Positions 43,349-52,157 of a DNA stretch of 64,000 nt are shown one piece after another. Source of the DNA: Clostridium_AD sp050717545 (lineage in GTDB: Bacteria > Bacillota > Clostridia > Clostridiales > Clostridiaceae); assembly GCF_050717545.1 (NCBI RefSeq), contig NZ_JBOITN010000032.1, positions 82,360-146,359 of the forward strand. Direction: 5' to 3'. The stretch's first letter is position 1, and every line of letters starts with the position of its first letter. The notes under the pieces were generated by a model. It saw nothing but the letters and a program-made list of their open reading frames with translations. It searched no databases and was not told the DNA's origin. A program made the position numbers and the translations under genes.

Positions 43349-44242
43349 TCAACCTTTCACAGCTCCAATTGTGAGTCCTTTTATAAAATGTTTCTGAAGA
43401 AAAGGATAAAGTATTATTATTGGTCCTATGGAAACCATCGCTGTTGCGAGTCTTATTCCAATAGCAGGAACAACCATGCTACCCATAGAAGCAAGGGCAT
43501 GTGGATTTAAATTAGAAGTAAGGAAGTCAACTTGTTGTTGTAGCTGCATTATAAGGTATTGAAGCGTATATAGATTCCTATCATCAATATAAAGAAGTAC
43601 ATTATACCAAGAATTCCAATATTGCATTGAAGCGAAAAGAGCAATAGTTGCAAGTATTGGTTTTGCAAGTGGAAGAATTATTTTAAAATAAATGTATATC
43701 TCTGAAGCTCCGTCAATTTTCGCTGATTCAGAGAGAGCCTTAGGTATACTTTTAAAATAGTTTTTCATAAAAAATACATTACCTGCGCTAAGTGAACCTG
43801 GAATAATTAATACTAATAAATTATTATGCAAATGAAGAAACTGAGTTGTAAGTATATAACTCGGTACCAGACCACCACTAAAAATCATAGTAATGTATGC
43901 CACTAAAGAAATAGTATTTCTATATTTTAAGGTAGTAACGGCAAGTGGATAAGAAAAAGAACTTGTTAATATCAGTGTTAAAAATACACCCATTACCGTT
44001 GTAAATGTTGTTACCGCATAAGCATTTAGAACTGTATTAGTTCCACTGAAAATTAGTTTATATGCAGTTAAACTGAAATCATTAATTAACAATCCATATC
44101 CATCTTTTAATAAAGATGTTTCACTTGAAAGGGACGAAACTAGTGCAATGTATAAAGGTGCTAAACATATTAATGAAAATATAGTAACTATTGAGTAGAA
44201 AAAAAACAAAAGAATCTTGTCTTGCAAGTTTTCGTTTTTCAT
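43349..44242 (-). CDS. Sugar ABC transporter permease, LplC/YtcP type
   Basis: 297 residues, six membrane helices and the permease EAA loop (E-S-A-K-I-D-G-A-S-E-I-Y-I) near residues 185-197. It forms a heterodimer with the permease upstream for oligosaccharide uptake. AGAGGAGGAC precedes the ATG; 27 bases separate it from the upstream permease gene. Confidence 0.9.
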   Translation of the reverse strand: MKNENLQDKILLFFFYSIVTIFSLICLAPLYIALVSSLSSETSLLKDGYGLLINDFSLTAYKLIFSGTNTVLNAYAVTTFTTVMGVFLTLILTSSFSYPLAVTTLKYRNTISLVAYITMIFSGGLVPSYILTTQFLHLHNNLLVLIIPGSLSAGNVFFMKNYFKSIPKALSESAKIDGASEIYIYFKIILPLAKPILATIALFASMQYWNSWYNVLLYIDDRNLYTLQYLIMQLQQQVDFLTSNLNPHALASMGSMVVPAIGIRLATAMVSIGPIIILYPFLQKHFIKGLTIGAVKG

Positions 44243-44269
44243 TATTGTCCTCCTCTTGAAAAATATTTA

Positions 44270-45235
44270 TTAAAACAATGATGAATCGTCCGACATTTTT
44301 TTAGCAATTGAATTTGCAGTTATAACCATTATAAATCCAAGCACCGATTGAAAAAGACCAACTGCCGACGACATTCCAACATCATTGTTAAGTCTTAATG
44401 CCCTATAAACAAATGTGTCTATTACATCTGTTGTAGATCTTAGTAATGGGTTGTCCCCTATTAGAGCAAAGATCATACCGAAGTCACCATTAAAAATTCC
44501 ACCAATTGATAAAATTAGAAGCATAACTGTTGTTGTCTTTAACATAGGAATTGTTATATAAAATATAGATTGCAATCTACTTGAACCATCTATTTTAGCT
44601 GCTTCATATATTTCTTGATCAATCGAAGTTATTGAAGCAAGATATATTACTGTTCCAAAACCCGCTCCCTTCCAAATTCTAAGAAATACAAGTAACCCTG
44701 GCCAAACTGATGCATTTTGATAGAAATTTACACTGTCAATCCCAACAAAGTTTAAAATATGATTTATAACTCCTGCATCTGTTGAAAATAATGCAATAGA
44801 AAATACTGAAACTACTGTCCAGGATATAAAGTTAGGAAGAAACATAAATGTCTGAGTTATTTTTTTGAAAGTTTCATTTCCTAATTCATTTAACCCTATA
44901 GCTAATAATATTTGAGTAAGTAATCCGGTTGTTATAAATAATGTATTTAAATATAATGTATTAAAAGTTACTTGGATCCAATCATTAGAAGTAAAAAAGA
45001 AACTAAAATTAGCAGTTCCCACAAACTTACTAGCCATACCATATACTCCTGCAAGTGGATTATAATCTACGAAAGCAATATATAGACCAATCATTGGTAA
45101 ATAACAAAATACTATGAAGTAAATAAGTCCTGGAAGTAATAAAATATATAATCCCTTATTTTTATTTATTTCTCTAAAGAAGGAATTCTTTTTACTCTTT
45201 TTTACTGGCTTTGTTTCCAATTTTAAATTTGTCAT
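44270..45235 (-). CDS. Sugar ABC transporter permease, LplB type
   Basis: 321 residues with a basic N-terminus (K-P-V-K-K-S-K-K-N) and six membrane helices; the LplB hallmark P-M-I-G-L-Y-I-A-F-V-D-Y-N-P is at residues about 48-61, and the EAA loop reads E-A-A-K-I-D-G-S-S-R-L-Q. It is first in the operon driven by cassette B: LplB, LplC, binding protein, AraC regulator, paralogue 1. Confidence 0.9.
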   Translation of the reverse strand: MTNLKLETKPVKKSKKNSFFREINKNKGLYILLLPGLIYFIVFCYLPMIGLYIAFVDYNPLAGVYGMASKFVGTANFSFFFTSNDWIQVTFNTLYLNTLFITTGLLTQILLAIGLNELGNETFKKITQTFMFLPNFISWTVVSVFSIALFSTDAGVINHILNFVGIDSVNFYQNASVWPGLLVFLRIWKGAGFGTVIYLASITSIDQEIYEAAKIDGSSRLQSIFYITIPMLKTTTVMLLILSIGGIFNGDFGMIFALIGDNPLLRSTTDVIDTFVYRALRLNNDVGMSSAVGLFQSVLGFIMVITANSIAKKMSDDSSLF

Positions 45236-45284
45236 TAATGATATACCCTCCCTCTCAATTTTTTTAATTTCTTATGATAATATA

Positions 45285-45386
45285 ATTATAACGTTTACAA
45301 ACTTGTAAAAACAAGTTTGATATTTTACAAAAACAGATTTGTTAGAAATTTATGAACATCTTGTTTTTAACACTTAATGTTTCGTT
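45285..45386 (-). promoter_or_regulatory. Promoter cassette B of the sugar locus (102 bp)
   Basis: Minus strand: AACGA/AACAA repeats starting at 45386, 45365 and 45343, a 9-base gap, TTGTTT (45314-45309), 18-base spacer, TATAAT (45290-45285). The cre-like TTGTAAACGTTATAA overlaps the -10. It drives the importer and regulator operon, so the AraC protein would control its own gene. Confidence 0.85.
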
Positions 45387-45400
45387 AAATATTATGAAGC

Positions 45401-45436
45401 AAAAACCCACACAAACATAGTGTTTATGAGGGCTTT
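45401..45436 (-). terminator. Terminator after paralogue 2
   Basis: On the minus strand AAAGCCC pairs with GGGTTTT and CATAAACA with TGTTTGTG inside, followed by U residues. It lies between the paralogue 2 stop and cassette B, isolating the two units. Confidence 0.7.
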
Positions 45437-45489
45437 AATTTTGCTAAGCAAAACTGTTGCCTTATCATTTATAGTGTTATATATATACG

Positions 45490-47769
45490 TTATTTTCGAA
45501 GTCCAGCCACCTTTAAGGCCGTAAGAGAAAATACATTCCAACAAAATACTCTTGTACTAGGCCACCAACAATTTTTCTGAGATAAATCTAGAGGTAGAAA
45601 CTCATGGCTAAAGGGCTCATCATCGTTTAAATTAATTTCAGCTAGAAGTCGTTTCTCAATACGCTGTTTTGCAGGCTTCCATCCATGCTTCATTCCACAA
45701 ACATAGGCCATTATTTCTTCCCGCATCCAACTGCCACCGTTATAATAAATTCCATCTTGCCAGAAGAACTCTAAGTCGCAAGGCTTGTTTTCCTTAGAAA
45801 AGAACTTATTTCCCTCGTGTCCTATAAACGCAGCGCAATCTCCTATAACAGGGATTCGATCAAGAGTGTTTAGCACTACTTCGGAATTTAGCATTGGTTT
45901 GTTCCATAGCCACAAGGAAACGAATTCCGGCATAAGGTCACCCACAGAAATAGCATAAGGAAAACACTTGTCATTAATCATATAGCCGAGAGACGAATCA
46001 TAAAAAGCACGATATTCATCAATTGCCTTGTCAATCCATTCCTGGTTTACATCAAGTCCAAGGTCACGAGCTACCTGCAATGTAATCGCCCAAACGCCTT
46101 GATTTACAGAAAGTGCCGATGTTTTTTTGTCCCCCGGATAGGTGGAAACATCATATTGACCCATGACAAAATGAGCCTGACATATTCCGGACTTCTCTGG
46201 GTCAAATTCGTTCCAGCAAAATGAAAATGCTGACTTTATTTTTTCCCAAGGTGGCGTAATTCCGTATTTATTCTTATTAATAAGTGCCCACCAGAGCCAC
46301 TCGCAAGTTGCTTCATTTCCCTTTACTTCAATACTACCAGTGCAAGGGGTTACTATTGTACCAATACCACCGCTTGCAATCTGAGTTTTCCCCCAGCGGT
46401 CAAAAATCTTTTTGGATAAAAATTCATCATCTATGCCACAAATGCTCCAAAACGAATCTCGGTTATACATATCCGGTGCATAATTGATACTAGGCACATT
46501 AAGTGGAGTAAAATCAACATTGCTAGTGATCCAGGTCAACATCTGCATATCTGCAAACAATATTTTTTCCACATCACTTCCTAAAAATTCAAGCCCATCT
46601 GACAAACATATCTGACTTGCCAAACGTAGTTCACGAATTGAGCTTGCAGGCTTTGCAAATATAAATATAGTTTTACTCTCGGTGCATCCTATTTTCAATT
46701 TGTGGTATGGAATTTCCTTGCCAATATGCCTTGTTACCTTAAGACTTCGAATACGAAGTGTGCTAGCCCCACTATCAGAGCTCTGCCATAATTGTAGAAG
46801 TGAAGGCAGGTTTTCCGTATCAGAGATGAAAAATGTATCCTCAAAAGCTAGCCAGGAATCAGAATTGCATGGCAAATCATCTTGATAATGGAATGCCTGA
46901 ATTTCTCCTTTAGGATTATCTTTCAAAACCTTAAGATGCAAAGGTGCTGAAGCCTTATATTCAAATGAAACTTCATAATATCCATCCTCTAGTATGTAAG
47001 GCAAGTAGCATCCACAAGATTTTTCTCCTTTAATTTCAAATTCTTCTTTTTCTATTTCAAGAGTGCTTCCTTCCATTGGAATCCATTGCATTTCTGGCAA
47101 ACACAACATCACTTTTTTATCGCCTTGGCTATAATCCGATAAATTTCCAAACTGAAGATTCACACTACCATGCTCTATGGTAAGTAGCCTTGCGTCACAT
47201 ATTTTTTGGATTGCTGTAAAACCCTTCTTATTAAAATTGGGACGTCTGCGAGTGTTACGTGTCCATAGATTTCGGTGCCCAGCATCGGTTAATAGACCTA
47301 CCGCTATATTGTCTTTTGAAATGAAACCAGCCGCCGGATATGTACCATGTACAATCCCCCCCTCATGGTTAAATTTATCAAAGCTCCAATACTGCTGTCC
47401 ATTCGCAACTGGAGTGAGGGTATTTTTCACTGAGTAAAATAACATAGGTATATTGGATTGAAACAGAGAAATTTCTTTTTTTAAAACCTCTTTGTTTACA
47501 ATGCTATATTTCACCTCCACAGTAATGTTAGTTGTAAGTATTTTGCAATAATAGTTTCCGGTTAACTTAACCCACCCGTCACCTTCCTTACAATCGTCTG
47601 CTTTCCAACCCAAAATGGTTTCATGATATGAGCGATCTTCATTTTCTATCTCAATAGATAGTTCCCCACCTGAGTTTGTGGCAATCAACTTTTGATTATA
47701 GTAAAACTCTAAAAAATATTGTCCATTATTATCTTTCTCAACGTTGTAACTTAAACCGATTACATTCAT
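45490..47769 (-). CDS. 759-residue putative glycan-active enzyme, paralogue 2
   Basis: Same length and domain layout as the gene at 36858-39137: a beta-rich half, then a Trp-rich helical half with Y-N-R-D-S-F-W-S-I-C-G-I-D-D and W-W-P-S-T-R-V-F. Substitutions are spread throughout and conserved acidic and aromatic residues are kept in both, so both are probably active. It forms its own unit between cassette C and a terminator, unlike paralogue 1, which lies at the end of a long operon. AGGGGGAA precedes the ATG. Function is inferred only from context and general fold. Confidence 0.7.
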   Translation of the reverse strand: MNVIGLSYNVEKDNNGQYFLEFYYNQKLIATNSGGELSIEIENEDRSYHETILGWKADDCKEGDGWVKLTGNYYCKILTTNITVEVKYSIVNKEVLKKEISLFQSNIPMLFYSVKNTLTPVANGQQYWSFDKFNHEGGIVHGTYPAAGFISKDNIAVGLLTDAGHRNLWTRNTRRRPNFNKKGFTAIQKICDARLLTIEHGSVNLQFGNLSDYSQGDKKVMLCLPEMQWIPMEGSTLEIEKEEFEIKGEKSCGCYLPYILEDGYYEVSFEYKASAPLHLKVLKDNPKGEIQAFHYQDDLPCNSDSWLAFEDTFFISDTENLPSLLQLWQSSDSGASTLRIRSLKVTRHIGKEIPYHKLKIGCTESKTIFIFAKPASSIRELRLASQICLSDGLEFLGSDVEKILFADMQMLTWITSNVDFTPLNVPSINYAPDMYNRDSFWSICGIDDEFLSKKIFDRWGKTQIASGGIGTIVTPCTGSIEVKGNEATCEWLWWALINKNKYGITPPWEKIKSAFSFCWNEFDPEKSGICQAHFVMGQYDVSTYPGDKKTSALSVNQGVWAITLQVARDLGLDVNQEWIDKAIDEYRAFYDSSLGYMINDKCFPYAISVGDLMPEFVSLWLWNKPMLNSEVVLNTLDRIPVIGDCAAFIGHEGNKFFSKENKPCDLEFFWQDGIYYNGGSWMREEIMAYVCGMKHGWKPAKQRIEKRLLAEINLNDDEPFSHEFLPLDLSQKNCWWPSTRVFCWNVFSLTALKVAGLRK

Positions 47770-47819
47770 TTGACTTCCCCCTTAAATTTCTTTTAATATG
47801 TACTTGTTTTTATAGTATA

Positions 47820-47921
47820 ATTATAACGTTTACTGTTTTGTAAAAACAAGTTTGATATTTTACAAACACAATTTTGTTATTAATTTATAAGCATCTTGTT
47901 TTTAACACTCAACATTTTGTT
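47820..47921 (-). promoter_or_regulatory. Promoter cassette C of the sugar locus (102 bp)
   Basis: Minus strand: AACAA repeats starting at 47921, 47900 and 47878, a 9-base gap, TTGTTT (47849-47844), 18-base spacer, TATAAT (47825-47820). Apart from point differences it matches cassettes A and B base for base in spacing. It drives paralogue 2. Confidence 0.85.
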
Positions 47922-48105
47922 AAAAAATTATACATCTTATAAAAAATAATCTATCTCAAAGATATTTTTAAAATTTTATTTACATATATTCGGTTAAATG
48001 ATAATATAGTTAAAGTAAGTAAATTTCTCCATTGGTCATTTAATTAAGATACCATCTTTTCATGGTGGAAACAATAATTTAATTGCCATAATAATTACCA
48101 TTTAT

Positions 48106-48190
48106 GCAGATGTGGCGGAATTGGCAGACGCACTAGAATCAGGGTCTAGCGCTTTACGGCATGCAGGTTCGATTCCTGTCATCTGCACCA
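48106..48190 (+). tRNA. tRNA-Leu (anticodon CAG)
   Basis: The acceptor stem GCAGATG pairs with CATCTGC, followed by an encoded CCA. The anticodon stem CTAGA/TCTAG encloses the loop ATCAGGG, giving anticodon CAG (Leu, CUG). The long variable arm (GCGCTTTACGGC region) is typical of tRNA-Leu. The GGTTCGATTCC T-arm is intact. It stands alone. Confidence 0.95.
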
Positions 48191-48218
48191 AAAGCGCTCA
48201 TTTTATGAGTGCTTTTTT
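48191..48218 (+). terminator. Terminator of tRNA-Leu
   Basis: AAAGCGCTCAT pairs with ATGAGTGCTTT (one G-U) over three bases, followed by T residues, starting right after the CCA. Confidence 0.85.
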
Positions 48219-48357
48219 CACTTTCAAACTATTGTGGTATCTTTCATTTACCTTTTAGATTTATTAATCTGTTTGCTACTAATAACGTAGATATTGATTT
48301 AAATAATAATTACTATATAATATATGTTAAATGATTATAAAGGATGGATGTGTTATC

Positions 48358-49623
48358 ATGAGTTTTTCATTTAGTACATTGTTATCAAAGAAAGGTCATA
48401 AACCTAAATTTATGGCATTAGATTTTTTAAAATATATCGGACCTGGGTTACTCGTAACCGTAGGATTTATAGACCCCGGTAATTGGGCAGCGAACGTTTC
48501 CGCTGGTGCTGATTTTGGTTATACTCTACTTTGGATGGTAACTCTTTCAACTATTATGCTTATTGTTCTTCAGCATAATGCTGCCCATCTTGGAATTGTT
48601 ACAGGGAGTTGCATATCAGAAGCATCTACCGCCACATTAAAACCAAGACTAAACAAATTAGTGCTTGGCTCTGCAGTAATTGCCGCAGTATCTACTGCGC
48701 TTGCAGAACTACTTGGTGGCGCTATTGCTTTAAATATGTTATTTGGTATCCCTATAAAACTCGGAACAGTACTAGTTTTAGGTTTGATTCTATGGATGTT
48801 ATTTACAAATTCTTATAGAAAACTAGAAAGATGGATTATTGGTTTTGTTTCTATAATAGGAATATCTTTTATATTCGAATTAAGTCTTGTCCATATCGAA
48901 TGGGGAAAAGCAATGATTAGCTGGGTAAAACCTTCTTTTCCTACGGGTTCTATTCCGATAATAATGAGTGTTCTAGGTGCAGTTGTAATGCCCCATAATC
49001 TGTTTCTTCATTCAGAAGTAATACAAAGTCGCCAGTGGAATTTAAAAGATGAAAGTGTAATAAAAAAACAACTTAAATATGAATTTATGGACACTTTCTT
49101 TTCAATGATAGTGGGTTGGGCTATAAATAGTGCTATGATACTTATTGCTGCAGCTACTTTCTTCTCGCAGAAAATTCATGTTACAGAGCTTGATCAAGCT
49201 CAGCAAATGCTGACACCATTACTTGGAAGCACAGCATCAGTAGTCTTTGCTTTAGCTCTACTCTTTGCCGGAATATCCTCGTCAGTAACTGCAGGTATGG
49301 CCGGTGGTAGTATTTTTGCAGGAATGTTTGGGGAACCATATGATATTAATGATACCCATACTAAATTGGGCGTAGGAATTACTTTAGTTGGTGCCGTAAT
49401 AGTTATATTTTTTATATCACAACCCTTTAAAGGCTTAATCTACTCACAAATGCTATTAAGTATACAACTTCCTATAACTATATTTCTTCAAATATATCTA
49501 ACTTCTTCTAAAAAAGTTATGGGCAAGTATGTTAACACTAGATTTGATAAAATTGCTCTTTGGGTTATTGGACTTATTGTTGCTGGACTTAACGTAATGC
49601 TATTATTAAGCTATATATTGTAA
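48358..49623 (+). CDS. Second Nramp-family divalent metal transporter
   Basis: About 421 residues and eleven membrane helices. D-P-G-N (F-I-D-P-G-N-W-A) and the helix-6 V-V-M-P-H-N are intact, so the manganese/iron site is conserved; the Nramp-related magnesium branch, which loses the Met, is excluded. It differs strongly from mntH at 21-22 kb, and the M-P-H-N-L-F-L-H-S form is nearer eukaryote-type Nramp. I start it at ATG 48358 (GGATGG upstream); nine more in-frame codons have no site. No regulator gene is adjacent. Confidence 0.88.
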   Translation: MSFSFSTLLSKKGHKPKFMALDFLKYIGPGLLVTVGFIDPGNWAANVSAGADFGYTLLWMVTLSTIMLIVLQHNAAHLGIVTGSCISEASTATLKPRLNKLVLGSAVIAAVSTALAELLGGAIALNMLFGIPIKLGTVLVLGLILWMLFTNSYRKLERWIIGFVSIIGISFIFELSLVHIEWGKAMISWVKPSFPTGSIPIIMSVLGAVVMPHNLFLHSEVIQSRQWNLKDESVIKKQLKYEFMDTFFSMIVGWAINSAMILIAAATFFSQKIHVTELDQAQQMLTPLLGSTASVVFALALLFAGISSSVTAGMAGGSIFAGMFGEPYDINDTHTKLGVGITLVGAVIVIFFISQPFKGLIYSQMLLSIQLPITIFLQIYLTSSKKVMGKYVNTRFDKIALWVIGLIVAGLNVMLLLSYIL

Positions 49624-49645
49624 ATTTCATACCATTAGCATTTAT

Positions 49646-49819
49646 TTATACTATTATTTGCTCTAGTAATTTTGAAAAATATGCTGCATGGGCCTTTTCC
49701 TCTTCAATTATAATTGATAATATCCCAGTAACGTGGTCATTTTAAGATACATTTTCATACATTTGTGTATAAATATTTATTGTAAGCGCTGACTCGAATA
49801 TTTCCCTTTTAATAAGTAA
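49646..49819 (-). pseudogene. Remnant of a ferritin-like (rubrerythrin-type) gene
   Basis: Reading the minus strand gives about 57 codons with no start: L-L-I-K-R-E-I-F-E-S-A-L-T-I-N-I-Y, an in-frame stop after Y-E-N-V-S, then D-H-V-T-G-I-L-S-I-I-I and E-E-E-K-A-H-A-A-Y-F-S-K-L-L-E-Q. The E-E-E-K-A-H iron-ligand helix is characteristic of ferritin-like diiron proteins. Only the last part of such a gene survives. No ribosome site or start codon remains. Confidence 0.6.
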
Positions 49820-50063
49820 TTAATTCGTATTTTAAATAATTGACTTATTATTTAACTATAATAGAACATGTTAAATTTTTAATGCTAATTAACCCCCTCA
49901 GATATAAATTATCACAAAATACTAAATATTATGTTAATTAGTATGTTTGTTTTACATTGTATACGGTAAGATTGTAATTAGATGTAATTTCACACAATTA
50001 AGGTATGGTACAATAAAAAAAAGGCTTTCTAAATAACTTTAAACTATAAAGGAGAAATTGATT
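49820..50063 (+). other. Leader region of pyruvate kinase
   Basis: An AT-rich stretch holding the pyk promoter region. An extended -10 element (TATGGTACAAT) near 50003-50013 is the best candidate; AAAGGAGAAA near 50048 is the ribosome site. Nothing else is recognised. Confidence 0.4.
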
Positions 50064-51482
50064 ATGCAAAAAACAAAAATGATTTTTACAATTGGTCCTG
50101 CTAGCGATAGCAAAGAGATGCTTACAAAACTAATGGAGATAGGTATGAATGTTACTAGACTTAATTTTTCACATGGTACACATGAAGATCACAAAATAAA
50201 AATTAATTTAATAAAAAGTATTAGGGAAAAACTTAATAAATCAGTAGCTATAATGCTAGATATAAAAGGGCCTAAAATTAGAACTCACAATTTTGAAGGA
50301 GATAGTGTCCTAATTACTAAAGATCAAAAATTCATCTTTAGTTGTGGTAAAGAGATCCTTGGAAATAAAGAGAGATGTTCTGTTTCTTATGAAAATCTTT
50401 GCCATGACCTTAAACCGAATGGTGCTCTTCTTGTGGATGATGGTCTTCTAGAATTTAAAATTGACTCAATTGAAGGCACTGAAATAAATTGTACCGCCTT
50501 AAATTCTGGATCAATAGGAAATCATAAGGGAATAAATGTTCCAAACATATCTATTGGTCTTCCAGCAGTAACTGATAAAGACAAATTAGATTTAATCTTT
50601 GGATGTAAGCAAGGGGTTGATATAGTAGCAGCTTCTTTCATAAGAAAAGCAGAAGATGTGCTAGATGTTAGAAAGATACTTAATGCAAATGGTGGCGAAT
50701 ATATCCAGATAATATCAAAAATTGAAACACAAGAAGGCGTAGATAACATAGATGCTATAATAGAGGCTTCAGATGGTATTATGGTTGCTAGAGGAGATAT
50801 GGGGGTTGAATTACCAATTCAAAAAGTTCCTATAGTTCAAAAGATGATAATTCGTAAATGTAATAAACTTGGTAAACCTGTTATAACCGCAACCCAGATG
50901 TTAGATTCTATGATTAGAAATCCAAGACCTACTAGAGCTGAAGCTTCAGATATAGCAAATGCTATTTTTGATGGCAGCGATGCAATAATGCTTAGTGGTG
51001 AAAGTGCTAATGGTAAATATCCATTGGAATCAGCTTTAACAATGTCTAAGATAGCCATTGAAGCTGAATCTAATATTGATTTTAGCGCAGCTTTAAATAA
51101 AATAATGTATGAACCTCTTGAAAACATATCAGATGCTATAAGTCTTGCTACATGTACTACCGCAGATAAATTAAACGTATCTGCTATAATAACAGCGACC
51201 CAAAGTGGTCATACTGCTAGAATGGTATCAAAATACAGACCAAGGTGCCCAATAATTGCTGTAACACCTAGCAAGCAAGTTGCAAGAAGTCTATCCATTA
51301 ATTTTGGATTACAAACTATAGTTTCAATAAAATTAACTTCCACAGATGAATTAATGATAGATGCAGTGGAGAAATCATTAAGTTCAGGATATATAAAAAA
51401 ATCGGACGTTGTCATAATTGCAGCCGGAATACCTGTTGGTGAGTCTGGCACTACCAATATGATGAAAATACAAGTAGTTTAA
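50064..51482 (+). CDS. pyk: Pyruvate kinase
   Basis: 472 residues, catalysing phosphoenolpyruvate plus ADP to pyruvate plus ATP, the last step of glycolysis. Conserved elements in order: T-I-G-P-A-S-D near the start, R-L-N-F-S-H-G-T-H-E-D-H, M-L-D-I-K-G-P-K-I-R-T near residues 67-77, I-S-K-I-E-T-Q-E-G near 218, V-A-R-G-D-M-G-V-E-L and I-T-A-T-Q-M-L-D-S-M-I-R-N-P-R-P-T-R-A-E. It lacks the extra C-terminal PEP-utiliser domain of the Bacillus enzyme. ATG 50064 fits the GGAGAA site better than the in-frame TTG two codons earlier. Confidence 0.96.
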   Translation: MQKTKMIFTIGPASDSKEMLTKLMEIGMNVTRLNFSHGTHEDHKIKINLIKSIREKLNKSVAIMLDIKGPKIRTHNFEGDSVLITKDQKFIFSCGKEILGNKERCSVSYENLCHDLKPNGALLVDDGLLEFKIDSIEGTEINCTALNSGSIGNHKGINVPNISIGLPAVTDKDKLDLIFGCKQGVDIVAASFIRKAEDVLDVRKILNANGGEYIQIISKIETQEGVDNIDAIIEASDGIMVARGDMGVELPIQKVPIVQKMIIRKCNKLGKPVITATQMLDSMIRNPRPTRAEASDIANAIFDGSDAIMLSGESANGKYPLESALTMSKIAIEAESNIDFSAALNKIMYEPLENISDAISLATCTTADKLNVSAIITATQSGHTARMVSKYRPRCPIIAVTPSKQVARSLSINFGLQTIVSIKLTSTDELMIDAVEKSLSSGYIKKSDVVIIAAGIPVGESGTTNMMKIQVV

Positions 51483-51524
51483 AACAAAGTTTAGCAAACA
51501 GAATTTATTTTTCTATTTAATAAC

Positions 51525-51566
51525 AAGAGCATAATTAAAATTTAGCTGTATTTTAATTATGCTCTT
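51525..51566 (+). terminator. Terminator of pyruvate kinase
   Basis: AAGAGCATAATTAAAA pairs perfectly with TTTTAATTATGCTCTT over ten bases, followed by an AT-rich tail. Confidence 0.85.
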
Positions 51567-51693
51567 ATTATTTATGATATACTTAAAATAATTTAGTTTC
51601 AAAATTATATAGACGTAGCTCATAAATTACAGTATAACTAAAGAAAACCTTTTTCTTCAAATTCTAGACACATAAAAAACGGAGGATAAATAT

Positions 51694-52071
51694 ATGTTAA
51701 TTTATGCAGTTATTGCTATAACTTCTGCCCTTTTATTCTATACCATTGCTGTTTTTAGTGAAAGACTTCAGGGAACCCTTAAACTTTGGCATTTAGGTGT
51801 ATTTCAATTAGGATTAATATGTGATATGACTGGCACATTACTTATGGAAAATATATCACGCAATTCAGTTGCCGTAACCTCCACACCTAATTTACATGGG
51901 CTTACTGGTCTTATAGCTATAGCCCTAATGTTCATTCATGTCATATGGGCCTCTGTTGTTCTTTTTAAAAACAATGAAGTTGCAAAATCTAAATTTCATA
52001 AATTTTCTATAATAGTTTGGATCATTTGGTTAATCCCTTTTATATCTGGTGCAGTAGCTCACATGAATTAA
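51694..52071 (+). CDS. HsmA-family four-helix membrane protein
   Basis: 125 residues and four membrane helices, with conserved polar positions inside them: E-R-L-Q-G-x-L-K-L-W-H-L near residues 23-34, C-D-M-x-G-T near 43-48, H-G-L-T-G near 68 and S-K-F-H-K-F near 98. This matches the HsmA (TIGR03987) family, small membrane proteins of unknown biochemical role. CGGAGGA precedes the ATG. It appears to be alone. Confidence 0.75.
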   Translation: MLIYAVIAITSALLFYTIAVFSERLQGTLKLWHLGVFQLGLICDMTGTLLMENISRNSVAVTSTPNLHGLTGLIAIALMFIHVIWASVVLFKNNEVAKSKFHKFSIIVWIIWLIPFISGAVAHMN

Positions 52072-52157
52072 TAAAATATTTACTCCTCATCACTATTATT
52101 ATATTGATTAAAATACATGTTATAGTATTTGTTACTTCCGCTCTCAGAGAGTAGTGT

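Noticed and set aside
48106..48330. Prophage or island integration at tRNA-Leu
   Set aside because: No integrase, no repeated 3' end of the tRNA and no foreign-looking block were found next to it.
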